The translations under genes and the position numbers were made by a program. The notes beneath the pieces are model-generated. The model searched no databases. It was not told where the DNA came from and worked only from the letters and a program-made list of their open reading frames with translations. From contig DYLF01000013.1 of the NCBI GenBank assembly GCA_020722205.1, forward strand, positions 1 through 38,080: a DNA stretch of 38,080 nucleotides, given 5' to 3'. This document shows, in pieces, positions 8,289 through 16,209 of the stretch. The stretch's first letter is position 1. Every line of letters starts with the position of its first letter. The DNA comes from Desulfobacca acetoxidans. Lineage in GTDB: Bacteria > Desulfobacterota > Desulfobaccia > Desulfobaccales > 0-14-0-80-60-11.

Positions 8289-9317
8289 ATGAAAAAGACC
8301 AGAACCTTTAAAACCTTATTAGTGACCGGAGGCGCCGGTTTCATCGGCAGCAACTTCATCCTCTACCTGCTGCGCAAATATCAGGACTATCAGATTATCA
8401 ATCTTGATCTCCTCACTTACGCCGGGAATTTGGCCAATCTAACAGAAGTGGAAGCAAACCCCAACTATAAGTTCGTTAAAGGAGACATCGCCGATAAAAA
8501 GTTGATCTACAATATTGTTAAAGATGTAGATATAATTGTTAATTTTGCTGCTGAATCCCATGTTGACAGATCAATCCTGGACAGCGCCGCCTTTATTCAT
8601 ACCAATATCATGGGAACTCACACCCTCTTGGAAGCCGCCAGAATAAACGGTTTAAAACGCTTTCATCATATCTCCACTGACGAAGTTTTCGGACATCTAG
8701 GGCCCTACGACCCCCCCTTCAATGAAAAAACTCCTTATGCCCCGCGCAGTCCTTACAGCGCCTCCAAGGCCGCCGCCGATCATTTGGTCAACGCCTATTT
8801 TAATACCTATGGATTGCCCACCACTATCTCCAATTGTTCTAATAATTATGGCCCCTACCAGTTTCCCGAAAAACTCCATGCCTTATTCATCACCAATCTG
8901 CTGGAAGGAAAGAAAGTCCCCCTCTACGGAGATGGCCGGCAAATCCGGGACTGGCTCTACGTCACGGACCATTGCGAAGCTATCGATCTTATCATCCACC
9001 AGGGCAAACCCGGGGAAACCTATTGTATCGGGGGAGCTTGCGAGAAAACCAATCTGGCGATTACCAAAAAAATCCTGGAATTGTTGGGACAGGGCGAAGA
9101 AATGATCGAATTTGTGACAGACCGGCCGGGACACGATCGGAGATATGCCATCGACTTCACCAAAATTAAGACTGAACTCGGTTGGGTCCCCAAAACCCCT
9201 TTCGAGGAAGGAATGAAACAGACCGTGGAGTGGTACAGAAATAACGCGCAGTGGTGGCAGAACATCAAGAGCGGTGAATACCTTGAGTATTATCAGAAAC
9301 AATATGGCATAAAATGA
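8289..9317 (+). CDS. rmlB: dTDP-glucose 4,6-dehydratase
   Basis: Catalyses the NAD+-dependent conversion of dTDP-glucose to dTDP-4-keto-6-deoxyglucose, the second step of dTDP-L-rhamnose synthesis. Features of this extended short-chain dehydrogenase are clear: TGGAGFIGSN at residues 13-22, AAESHVDRS, the catalytic STDEVFG loop, YSASK with Tyr156 and Lys160, and NNYGPYQFPEK. The 342 residues are full length. The usual partners rmlA, rmlC and rmlD are absent here. Codon use is more AT-rich than in neighbouring genes, which is compatible with acquisition by transfer. It begins 19 bases after the broken ferredoxin gene and may share its transcript. Confidence 0.93.
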   Translation: MKKTRTFKTLLVTGGAGFIGSNFILYLLRKYQDYQIINLDLLTYAGNLANLTEVEANPNYKFVKGDIADKKLIYNIVKDVDIIVNFAAESHVDRSILDSAAFIHTNIMGTHTLLEAARINGLKRFHHISTDEVFGHLGPYDPPFNEKTPYAPRSPYSASKAAADHLVNAYFNTYGLPTTISNCSNNYGPYQFPEKLHALFITNLLEGKKVPLYGDGRQIRDWLYVTDHCEAIDLIIHQGKPGETYCIGGACEKTNLAITKKILELLGQGEEMIEFVTDRPGHDRRYAIDFTKIKTELGWVPKTPFEEGMKQTVEWYRNNAQWWQNIKSGEYLEYYQKQYGIK

Positions 9318-9356
9318 CCAGGAAGATCCCGGTCTACTAAAAACCTCCCCACCACG

Positions 9357-9416
9357 GCCTCTTGCCTCGCAAGTAAGCTTAACTTTAGGCTTACCCGCAC
9401 AATATCGCAAAGAGGC
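9357..9416. repeat. Nested inverted repeats between rmlB and rpsT
   Basis: The outer arms are GCCTCTTGC (9357-9365) and GCAAAGAGGC (9407-9416), complementary apart from one bulged A. The inner arms are GTAAGC (9373-9378) and GCTTAC (9389-9394) with a 10-base loop. Together they could fold as a two-stem RNA or cruciform of about 60 bases. I recognise no known RNA family. Confidence 0.5.
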
Positions 9417-9420
9417 AAAC

Positions 9421-9458
9421 AATTACTTACTTGACAAAAGTAATTTTTCTGATGAAAT
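9421..9458 (+). promoter_or_regulatory. rpsT promoter overlapped by an inverted repeat
   Basis: TTGACA (9431-9436), a 16-base spacer and TGAAAT (9453-9458) form a plausible promoter for rpsT. The -35 lies in the loop of a perfect 8-bp inverted repeat, AATTACTT (9421-9428) and AAGTAATT (9438-9445), which is followed by TTTCT. That hairpin could instead be a weak terminator for rmlB, or an operator. Confidence 0.45.
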
Positions 9459-9489
9459 TTGAGAAATAAAATTTTAGGAGGATACAAGT

Positions 9490-9765
9490 TTGCCCACTAG
9501 ACATCTCTCTGCCATGAAGCGGGCCCGTCAGAATAAAAAGAGAAGAATCCGTAATCAGAGCCGGAAAACCCGAGTGAAACACCTGGTGCGCGCCGTCCGC
9601 CTGGCCCTGACCCAAAATAACCTGCCGGCCGCAGAAACCACACTGAGCCAAGCTGGTTCCCTCATTGCCCGGGTGGCCGCCAAGGGCACCCTGCACTGGC
9701 GAACCGCCGCCCGCAAAATCTCCCGCCTTACCCGCCAGGTCAACTCGCTGAAATCTGCTACTTAA
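9490..9765 (+). CDS. rpsT: 30S ribosomal protein S20
   Basis: Primary binding protein of 16S rRNA in the small ribosomal subunit. The 91-residue, very basic sequence has the family pattern: SAMKRARQNKKRRIRNQSRKTRVK at the N-terminus and KGTLHWRTAARKISRLTRQVN near the end. The start is a TTG at 9490 with a strong AGGAGG 7 bases upstream. TTG or other rare starts are known for S20 genes, where poor initiation helps autoregulation; whether that applies here is inference. Confidence 0.93.
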   Translation: MPTRHLSAMKRARQNKKRRIRNQSRKTRVKHLVRAVRLALTQNNLPAAETTLSQAGSLIARVAAKGTLHWRTAARKISRLTRQVNSLKSAT

Positions 9766-9896
9766 AAAGAAGTTCGGGTTCTGCTGCCAAAAAACAACAT
9801 GACCTCACTGCGCTTGTCCCGACGCCGCCATTCGGCTCTTGGTTTGTCTGCTTCCCGGACGTAAAGTGGAAAACCGACCCTTGCAGAGTCTCCGGT

Positions 9897-10913
9897 TTAC
9901 TGCTTGCGGAAAGCGCCGCCGTTCTTGATTTCACTGAAAATCATTCGGCCGGCGGTAGTTTGCAGAACGCTGGTGACCGAGACCTCCACTTCCTTGCCGA
10001 TAAACCGACGGGCATTCTCGATCACCACCATGGTGCCGTCATCCAGATAGCCCACCCCCTGTCCTTGGGTCTTCCCTTCCCGTTGAATCTGCACCTGCAG
10101 GGTCTCTCCCGGTAAAACCGCCAGTCTCAGGGCGTTGGCCAGTTGGTTGATATTTAAAACGGTGATGCCCTGGATTTCGGCCACCTTGTGCAGGTTAAAG
10201 TCGTTGGTCAAGATTTTGGCCCGAAGTTTCTGGGCCAGCGCCACCAGCTTGGAGTCCACCCCGGCCCGTGGGAAATCCTCTTCCACCAGCTCCACCCGTA
10301 TGGAGTTGTGCTGCTGTAAGCGTTTCAGCACGTCCAGCCCCCGGCGGCCCCGCAACCGCCGCAAATCATCCGGAGAATCGGCAATATATTGCAATTCTTC
10401 CAAGACAAATCTGGGAACCACCAACGTGCCCTCCAGAAAGCCGGTTTCCACAATATCGGCGATGCGGCCGTCTATGATGACGCTGGTGTCCAAAACCAAA
10501 AGCGCCGTCCGAGAAGGACGGTTCGGTTCCAGAAAGGCGGGGGCGGTCACCTCCGAGATCTTTTTGCCGCCCAACACCAATCCGATGTAACCAAAAATCA
10601 CGCAGAAGATTATGTACAGGGGAATCTGTAACGTGGGCAGTTCCAGAAACTGATCAAAGGGATAACTGGCCAGCTTGGCAATGCCTAAGCCGATAAACAG
10701 GCCCAGAGTGCTGCCGATTATGGTCTTGAGCGGAATGTGTTTGATAAGCTTCTCTAGCCCCAAGGTCAGAAGGGCTAGCAGCAGACCGGCCCCTGCACCG
10801 GCCCACCCGGCCCACCAGTGGTGGCGAAACTGCGGAATCTGACTGCCGATAAGATACCCACTGGCCGAGCAGATAGCGCCCAACAGGGTTACAGTCGCCA
10901 CCCTCTGCAACAC
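9897..10913 (-). CDS. PIN/TRAM domain membrane protein (YacL type)
   Basis: A 338-residue protein with four hydrophobic segments in the first 115 residues, a PIN nuclease domain (about 138-255) and a C-terminal TRAM domain (about 265-325). The PIN acidic residues are visible: LVLDTSVIIDGRI, VPRFVLEEL, GVDSKLVALA and ILTNDFNLHKVA. TRAM is an RNA-binding fold. The family includes Bacillus YacL; the combination suggests a membrane-anchored RNase, but the substrate is unknown. The GTG start directly follows an in-frame stop and has GGAGGT 9-10 bases upstream. It lies downstream of carD in the same direction, an association seen in other bacteria. Confidence 0.9.
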   Translation of the reverse strand: MLQRVATVTLLGAICSASGYLIGSQIPQFRHHWWAGWAGAGAGLLLALLTLGLEKLIKHIPLKTIIGSTLGLFIGLGIAKLASYPFDQFLELPTLQIPLYIIFCVIFGYIGLVLGGKKISEVTAPAFLEPNRPSRTALLVLDTSVIIDGRIADIVETGFLEGTLVVPRFVLEELQYIADSPDDLRRLRGRRGLDVLKRLQQHNSIRVELVEEDFPRAGVDSKLVALAQKLRAKILTNDFNLHKVAEIQGITVLNINQLANALRLAVLPGETLQVQIQREGKTQGQGVGYLDDGTMVVIENARRFIGKEVEVSVTSVLQTTAGRMIFSEIKNGGAFRKQ

Positions 10914-11079
10914 CTATTACTCACCTCCTCTCCCTTAGAGATGGTTCAGCGAGAGGGTCAAGCACGGCCCGACGCCAAGTTGAAACCTGCACCAGCGCCA
11001 CTGCCGGGATGCCAACGGTTATCTGTCAGTTTAGGAGGTGAAAAAACGTTCTGCCCCACCGCGGGGGGGATTCCCCGGT

Positions 11080-11577
11080 TTACTGGGCAGACTCATCCTG
11101 CCCGAGCAATTCGAGGAGTTGGGCCTCGATCTCATCTTCTTTTTTATTATTAACCAGGGAAAGTTCTCTCACCAAGAGATTTTTTGCAGTGTCCAGCATC
11201 TTTCGCTCCCCGAAGGAAAGCTCTTTTTCGGTTTTCAGCAAAACCAAGTCCCGCAGCACTTCCGCCACCCGAAAAGGTGAACCGGTCTTGATCTTGTCCA
11301 TGTAATCGCGATACCGCCGGTTCCAAGTTTGGTTGTTGAGACGAGTGGGGCGGTGGCGCAAAATATCGAAAACCTCAGGAACCGCGCTGGAATCGATAAC
11401 TCCCCGTAAGCCGATGTTTTTGGCATTACTGGTAGGAATCATAATGATCATATCATTATCAAGCAGGCGCATGATATAGAATTGCTGGGGGGAACCGGCC
11501 ACCTCCCGTTCTTGGATTGCCTCGATTACCCCGACCCCATGGGCCGGATACACGGCCATTGAGCCTATCTGAAACAT
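11080..11577 (-). CDS. carD: CarD family transcriptional regulator
   Basis: CarD proteins bind the RNA polymerase beta subunit through an N-terminal Tudor-like domain and stabilise open promoter complexes, often at rRNA genes. That domain is seen in MFQIGSMAVYPAHGVGVIEAI and FYIMRLLDNDMIIMIP; the helical C-terminal DNA-binding part follows, with WNRRYRDYMDKIKTGSPFRVAEVLRDL. The 165 residues are the normal length. The ATG at 11577 has AGGAGG 9 bases upstream; a TTG one codon earlier is possible. After the stop the minus strand has a C/G stem and a T6 run (11042-11047), a weak terminator candidate before the PIN/TRAM gene. Confidence 0.93.
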   Translation of the reverse strand: MFQIGSMAVYPAHGVGVIEAIQEREVAGSPQQFYIMRLLDNDMIIMIPTSNAKNIGLRGVIDSSAVPEVFDILRHRPTRLNNQTWNRRYRDYMDKIKTGSPFRVAEVLRDLVLLKTEKELSFGERKMLDTAKNLLVRELSLVNNKKEDEIEAQLLELLGQDESAQ

Positions 11578-11717
11578 CAATTCCCACCTCCTGCTAATTC
11601 AAGTTCATTTTATCACAATAGCACAACAAAGCCAAGTGATTATTCCGAGTTTATTTCCCCCTGGTTCAACCTCCCCCTCCCACCGGCCGCAAGCTCGAAT
11701 TTCCTGCGCACCTGTGG

Positions 11718-12809
11718 CTATCGTTGGAACCGGAAGTACAATACTTCACCGTCTCTAATGGTATAATCCTTCCCTTCCACATGGAGTAGACCGGCTTCTT
11801 TAACCCTGGCAGGAGAGCCTAAGCGGGTCAGGTCATTAAAATCCATCACCTCGGCCCGAATAAAACCTTTTTCCATGTCCGAATGCACCTGCCCCGCCGC
11901 TTTCGGGGCCTTGGTGTTGAGCGGGGCAGTCCAGGCCCGCACTTCCGGCCCGACAATGGTATAAAACGTCACCAACTTCAGCAGTTGATAGCTTTCCCGA
12001 ATTAAGCGCTTTATCCCCCACTCCGGCAGCTGCAGGCTTTTTAAAAATTCTTGACGTTCCTCCTCCGCCAACTCCAGCAGCTCTGCCTCCAGGTCGCCTA
12101 AAATCGGCACTACCGGCACCTGACGGGCTGATCCCAGGTCCTTAAGGGCCCTCAAGTGCGGCCCCTCCGGAAACTCCGTTTCGCTCACATTGGCCACAAA
12201 AAGATAGGGCTTGTTGGTCAACAGGGACACTTCCTTCAGGTGCTCCCGGTCGCCGGCAGAAAGGGGCGCCTCCCGAGCCCAAACGCCCTGATTGAGAGCC
12301 TCGGCCAGCTTGGCGGCCCCCGCCAATGCCACCGCCGCAGCCTTGTCTCCTGATCTGCTGCGCTTCTCCAGTTTTATTTGGTATCTGCCCAGGACTTCCA
12401 GGTCTGCCAGGAAAAGCTCAGTCTCCACCACCTCCACATCTCTTACCGGATCCAACCGGCTCAACGGGTGAGGACAATCCAAGGCCTGAAAACAACGCAC
12501 CACATGCACCAGAAGGTCAACGTCCCGCAGGTTGGCCAAGAACTGGTTGCCCAGCCCTTCACCCCGACTGGCCCCGGCAATTAAGCCGGCCACGTCCACA
12601 AACTCAATGGTGGTGGACGTCAGCTTCTGGGGCCGGAGTAGTTCCCCCAACTTCTCCAGCCTGTCATCGGGCACCGGCACCACACCGGTGTTGGGCACAA
12701 TAGTGCTGAAAGGGTATATCGCGGTTTCCGCCCGGCCAGCAGTGAGTGCATTAAAAATGGTGGTCTTCCCGGCATTGGGGAGCCCGATGAGACCGCAACG
12801 CCATCCCAT
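11718..12809 (-). CDS. ychF: YchF/OLA1-type ribosome-associated ATPase
   Basis: A universally conserved Obg-related P-loop protein that hydrolyses ATP rather than GTP and binds ribosomes. Motifs in order: GLPNAGKTTIFNAL (G1, residues 9-22), DVAGLIAGASRGEGLGNQFL (G3), and NVSE in place of the NKxD specificity motif, as expected for YchF. The C-terminal TGS domain follows, with FYTIVGPEVRAWT, the segment KAAGQVHSDMEKGFIRAEV and the closing YTIRDGEVLYFRF. The 363 residues are full length. No strong ribosome site precedes the ATG. Confidence 0.95.
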   Translation of the reverse strand: MGWRCGLIGLPNAGKTTIFNALTAGRAETAIYPFSTIVPNTGVVPVPDDRLEKLGELLRPQKLTSTTIEFVDVAGLIAGASRGEGLGNQFLANLRDVDLLVHVVRCFQALDCPHPLSRLDPVRDVEVVETELFLADLEVLGRYQIKLEKRSRSGDKAAAVALAGAAKLAEALNQGVWAREAPLSAGDREHLKEVSLLTNKPYLFVANVSETEFPEGPHLRALKDLGSARQVPVVPILGDLEAELLELAEEERQEFLKSLQLPEWGIKRLIRESYQLLKLVTFYTIVGPEVRAWTAPLNTKAPKAAGQVHSDMEKGFIRAEVMDFNDLTRLGSPARVKEAGLLHVEGKDYTIRDGEVLYFRFQR

Positions 12810-12870
12810 CAGAAGACCGGGCGCCGTGAGCCATGATTGCTGAGCGGTTTAGAACCCATTTGCTTGTGCT

Positions 12871-14040
12871 TCAACTCGGCCGCGGCGGATGCCAGCGGCC
12901 AGGGATAACAGCCCCACAGTACCCACATTTACCCCCCTTTAGATGCATCTCCCCCACCTGGTAGCCGCGGCGACTGATGACCAGCTTGCCACAATGATGG
13001 CAATAGCTGTTCTCCCCCGGGTGCCCCGGACAGTTTCCGATATAGACATATTTTAACCCAGCGGCCAGGGCCGTCTCCCGGGCCTGTTCCAAAGTGCTCA
13101 CCGGCGTGGGGTAATGATGGGCCATCTTATGCAAGGGGTAAAACCGGGAAAAGTGCAACGGCGTCAGAGGCCCCAATTCCCTCGCAATCCACTGGCACAT
13201 GCGGCTGACAGATTCCATTGCATCGTTGTACTGAGGGATAACCAGATTGACGATCTCCACGTGGATGCCTTTTTGCCGCAAAAGCTTCAGAGTCTGAAGC
13301 ACGGGGGCCACTTCCCCGTCGGTGAGCTCCTGATAAAAACGATTGTCAAAGGACTTGAGATCGATGCAGGCGGCATCCAGAAACTCCGCCAGTTTGGCCA
13401 GCGGTTCGGGGTTGACGTAGCCGGCGGAATGGCAGACGTTTAACACCCCGGCTTTTTTGGCCAGCCGCCCCACCTCCAGCATATACTCATAAAAAATGAC
13501 GGGTTCCACGTAAGTGTGGGCTATGGAGGCGGCGCCGCTCTGATGGGCGGCGGCCACCACCGCCTCCGGGGGCAGGTCGAAGTTATAGGTCTCCTCGGGC
13601 CGGGCTTGTGATATCTCCCAGTTCTGACAAAATTTGCAGCGCAAATTACAGCCGGCCGTGGCAATGGAAAAGGATGTACTGCCCGGCAGGACGTGAAAAA
13701 AGGGTTTTTTTTCGATGGGGTCTACATGCACTGCACATGGGTTGCCGTAAACTAAGGTGTAGTATTGCCCCTGGCGGTTTTCCCGCACACCGCACTCACC
13801 CCGCTCCCCGGGAGACACCTCGCAGCGCCGGGGGCAAAGTTCGCACCGAACCACTTGCCCGGGCAACTGGCGAAAAAATTTGGCCGGGTGAGGCCGGATA
13901 AAACCATATTGCACTGACGGTCCGAAACCGCCGGCTAAGGGACGCGGCAGAGTCAATAGTGCCAAGGCGCACAGACCCGTCTGCACGAAGGCGCGCCGAT
14001 CCAGCAACCAGCCGCACCACTCCGCGGACTGGGATTTCAT
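12871..14040 (-). CDS. amrS: AmmeMemoRadiSam-type radical SAM protein with Tat-like signal
   Basis: The radical SAM motif CNLRCKFCQNW (Cys131, 135 and 138 from the chosen start) follows a cysteine cluster CELCPRRC (66-73). A C-terminal zinc-ribbon-like region has CHHC and CGYC. This is the PflA-like family named for genomic linkage with Memo and AMMECR1 homologues. The start at 14040 gives an N-terminus with DRRAFVQTG followed by a hydrophobic stretch and PRPLAGG, which resembles a twin-arginine signal. Family members with such signals exist, yet radical SAM chemistry normally needs cytoplasmic reductant. An upstream start at 14145 is possible but adds an unlikely tail. No Memo or AMMECR1 gene is in the window. 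The substrate is unknown. Confidence 0.85.
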   Translation of the reverse strand: MKSQSAEWCGWLLDRRAFVQTGLCALALLTLPRPLAGGFGPSVQYGFIRPHPAKFFRQLPGQVVRCELCPRRCEVSPGERGECGVRENRQGQYYTLVYGNPCAVHVDPIEKKPFFHVLPGSTSFSIATAGCNLRCKFCQNWEISQARPEETYNFDLPPEAVVAAAHQSGAASIAHTYVEPVIFYEYMLEVGRLAKKAGVLNVCHSAGYVNPEPLAKLAEFLDAACIDLKSFDNRFYQELTDGEVAPVLQTLKLLRQKGIHVEIVNLVIPQYNDAMESVSRMCQWIARELGPLTPLHFSRFYPLHKMAHHYPTPVSTLEQARETALAAGLKYVYIGNCPGHPGENSYCHHCGKLVISRRGYQVGEMHLKGGKCGYCGAVIPGRWHPPRPS

Positions 14041-14175
14041 CTGGCTGGTCCCTGAAAAGGCGGGGAATCTGCCGGAAGTATTACCGCCTGGACATACATA
14101 GCCCACCTCTGCCGCGCTGCGTCTCAGAAGGAGAACAGTTGTCAAAAGGCGGGGTGGCCTGGGGGTGAACTACAT

Positions 14176-14463
14176 TTAACTGACTTGGTTTATGCGGTTG
14201 CGCAACACCCCGGAGGTCTTGAAGACCACGACCTTTCTCTCCCGAAGGATGAGATTCTCCTTGGTCTGCGGGTTTCTACCCCGCCGGGCATTCTTGTGCC
14301 TCACCGAGAATTTCCCGAAGCCGCTAATAAGCAAATCTTCGCCACTGGCCAGGGTCTCTTTGATGATTTTCAACACTTCTTCCATCACTGCCCGAGAATC
14401 CACCTTACTCAAGCCAACCTGGGTCTGCAAGCGACTGATCAGTTTCTCTTTGGTGAGGGCCAT
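14176..14463 (-). CDS. HU/IHF family DNA-binding protein
   Basis: A 95-residue nucleoid-associated protein that bends DNA as a dimer. It begins MALTKEKLISRLQTQVGLSK and has the conserved arm SGFGKFSVRHKNARRGRNPQT, close to the IHF-alpha pattern, including the DNA-intercalating RNP segment. The C-terminal FKTSGVLRNRIN is typical. HU and IHF-alpha cannot be separated with certainty by eye. It has its own strong promoter at 14511-14539. Confidence 0.92.
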   Translation of the reverse strand: MALTKEKLISRLQTQVGLSKVDSRAVMEEVLKIIKETLASGEDLLISGFGKFSVRHKNARRGRNPQTKENLILRERKVVVFKTSGVLRNRINQVS

Positions 14464-14510
14464 AATCTACCTTTACTTCAAACTAAAAGATTTGATCAAC
14501 AAGCTAACTT

Positions 14511-14539
14511 ATAATAAATAAAATGAATTTGCCTGTCAA
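14511..14539 (-). promoter_or_regulatory. Promoter of the HU/IHF gene
   Basis: On the minus strand TTGACA (14534-14539), a 17-base spacer and TATTAT (14511-14516) form a near-consensus sigma-70 promoter about 50 bases before the ATG. Confidence 0.65.
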
Positions 14540-14661
14540 GGTTTTTTTCTTTTTGGCCGCCCCCAGATATCTCCCCCAACCGCAGAAGTCCGGCAGGGCT
14601 AAGCCGACCTCGGCGGCACATGTAAACCCGCCGCCCGGCACCACCCCCGAAGTTTGCCTTC

Positions 14662-15540
14662 TCATGAATTAACCGGCTTAGACCCGGGCCTATCGCCCAT
14701 GTATTGGCGCAAGCCGAAATCCAAGGCATGAAAGGCGCAAGCATCCAGACAGCGCAAGCACATAATGCACTCGGGACTGTGCGCATCCTCATAGGGTTTC
14801 ACCCCGGTGGGGCAAACCCGGACACACGCCTGACATTGCACACAGTTGCCCGGTATGTATTCCAAATGCACCAGCGTCATGCGGCTGAAGAGGCCGTAAA
14901 AGGCCCCCAAGGGACAGAGCACCCGGCAGAAAGGGCGGCTGATAAATACCGCCGTCACCAACAAAATGGCCAAGATGGTGATTTTGTTCCAAAAATAAAA
15001 CCCCAGGGTCTGCCATAAGTCCGGTTTCACCAGAATCAGCGGTATCGCCCCCAAGAGGGTGCCGGACGGACAAAGTAGTTTGCAGAACCAGGGTTGTCCC
15101 AACCCGTAGCGGTCAATGAGCAAGAGCGGCAGTAGCAGTACCAGGATAACCAGGACGCCGTACTTTACCCACCGCAACGGAGCCCAGAGGGCAAATTTCG
15201 GACTGCGGATTTTAAAAAGCAGGTCCTGAATAAACCCGAAGGGACAGAACCAGCCACAGGGCAGACGCCCCACCAGGGTGCCGATGAACCCTAAATAGCC
15301 GATGACCATGGTACCCAAATGCGGCCAACTCCCCGGCGCAGAAAACCGCAGGCTGGCCACAAAGTTCTGCACCGCTCCCACCGGACAGGACAATAGCGCC
15401 GCCGGACAGGAATAACAGTTCAGCCCCGGATGGCACACCGCCTTCAAGGGCCCCTGATAAATTACCGAGCCGAAGGGAAACAGCAAATAGGAATTAGTTC
15501 CCAGAGTAACCAAAGTCTGCACCAGCCATCTGAAGGTTTG
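14662..15540 (-). CDS. NapH/CcoG-like 4Fe-4S membrane protein
   Basis: About 290 residues with five to six hydrophobic segments and many cysteines. Membrane-embedded pairs CGWFCPFG, CKLLCPSG and CRVLCPLG are the CxxxCP motifs of the NapH/NosR/CcoG group. A C-terminal double ferredoxin region follows: CVQCQACVRVCP and CIMCLRCLDAC. Such proteins pass electrons across or within the inner membrane. The frame is open to 15543, whose last codon is the ATG at 15541-15543; this start directly follows the TGA of the small CXXC gene upstream (TGAATG). Coupling to that peptide and divergence from arsR/tusA suggest a role in reducing thiol or sulfur carriers, which is inference. A GC hairpin (14611-14633) lies downstream without a T-run. 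Confidence 0.85.
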   Translation of the reverse strand, partial: QTFRWLVQTLVTLGTNSYLLFPFGSVIYQGPLKAVCHPGLNCYSCPAALLSCPVGAVQNFVASLRFSAPGSWPHLGTMVIGYLGFIGTLVGRLPCGWFCPFGFIQDLLFKIRSPKFALWAPLRWVKYGVLVILVLLLPLLLIDRYGLGQPWFCKLLCPSGTLLGAIPLILVKPDLWQTLGFYFWNKITILAILLVTAVFISRPFCRVLCPLGAFYGLFSRMTLVHLEYIPGNCVQCQACVRVCPTGVKPYEDAHSPECIMCLRCLDACAFHALDFGLRQYMGDRPGSKPVNS

Positions 15541-15543
15541 CAT

Positions 15544-15675
15544 TCAGCCCACCCCGATGCAGGACAAACAAATAGTATTGCCCAGATTGTTCAGAAATTC
15601 CAAATCCCCCGTGTTCACCCCCAAGAGAAATAACAACGTAAATAAAATAATCAGCCATATCGCCCGCTTCGGCAT
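15544..15675 (-). CDS. CXXC small membrane protein (CD1871A type)
   Basis: A 43-residue peptide: a basic N-terminus (MPKRAIW), one transmembrane helix (LIILFTLLFLLGV), a short polar stretch, and the C-terminus ICLSCIGVG with a CXXC pair. It resembles the small CD1871A-like CXXC-motif proteins that are encoded next to 4Fe-4S membrane proteins. The start is the ATG at 15675, with AGGGAG 7 bases upstream; an upstream start at 15750 would add 25 polar residues and lacks support. The stop abuts the ATG of the 4Fe-4S membrane protein (TGAATG), so the two are probably made together. It may be a redox subunit of that protein. Confidence 0.75.
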   Translation of the reverse strand: MPKRAIWLIILFTLLFLLGVNTGDLEFLNNLGNTICLSCIGVG

Positions 15676-15879
15676 TTTTGATCTCCCTTTCCGCCAAGAC
15701 CCCCTATCAAACTGCCGTCTCTGGCCTTGACCCCAAAAAATGAACCACAAACCCCGGTAACTGGTGCTCGCCTCCCAAACCTCAACCCAAGCCCATCTTA
15801 CGGCAACCGATAACCTTTAACATCATTATATCCAGAGGAGCAAATCAAAGGGATTTTTTTTCAAATTTCTTTAAACAAC

Positions 15880-15924
15880 TGGTTGACAAACCAATATATC
15901 TGCTTATTATAATATTATAATATT
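15880..15924 (+). promoter_or_regulatory. arsR promoter with possible operator
   Basis: TTGACA (15883-15888) lies inside a short inverted repeat TGGTT-GACA-AACCA. TATTAT (15905-15910, 16-base spacer) or TATAAT (15908-15913, 19-base spacer) can serve as the -10. The following ATAATATTATAATATTATGATAAAT is a self-complementary AT tract that runs through the start codon. ArsR-family operators are AT-rich inverted repeats overlapping the promoter, so autoregulation is plausible. The leader would be only a few bases long. Confidence 0.55.
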
Positions 15925-16209
15925 ATGATAAATAAAAAACTCGAAATGGCCTGCCGCTGCCTCAGGGTGTTGGCCCATCCTACCCGTCTCCTGATTATCC
16001 AGGCGTTGATCTCAGGAGAAAAAGCAGTGCAGGAGATCGAAAAAGAAGTAGGGGCCTCTCAATCCAGCGTCTCCCAACACCTAACCCTGCTTCGGGACAA
16101 GGAGATTGTTTCCGCCCGGCGGGCGGGTCCACAGGTCTTTTACCGTCTCCAGGACCCGAAGCTGAGCCAGTTGCTGGCCCTGGCCAGGGAACTCTTTTGC
16201 AAAGAATAG
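15925..16209 (+). CDS. ArsR family transcriptional regulator
   Basis: A 94-residue winged-helix repressor. The family blocks are clear: LRVLAHPTRLLIIQAL, then the helix-turn-helix with EIEKEVGASQSSVSQHLTLLRDKEIVSARRAGPQVFYRL. The early MACRCLRVL segment carries two cysteines in helix 1, and a third (FCKE) lies at the C-terminus; these could sense metal, thiol or sulfur species. It heads the tusA/dsrE-like run and diverges from the CXXC/4Fe-4S membrane pair, so it may control both directions. No ribosome site precedes the ATG, which lies only a few bases after the -10, so the message may be leaderless; a second ATG at 15946 is an alternative. Confidence 0.9.
   Translation: MINKKLEMACRCLRVLAHPTRLLIIQALISGEKAVQEIEKEVGASQSSVSQHLTLLRDKEIVSARRAGPQVFYRLQDPKLSQLLALARELFCKE

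Noticed and set aside
10268-10631. Plus-strand frames inside the PIN/TRAM gene
   Set aside because: They are antisense shadows; the minus-strand frame has an unambiguous PIN domain with all acidic residues.
14540-14661. Structured GC-rich stretch downstream of the 4Fe-4S membrane protein as a riboswitch
   Set aside because: It has a CGGCGG/CCGCCG hairpin but no recognisable riboswitch core, and it lies after, not before, a gene in the relevant direction.
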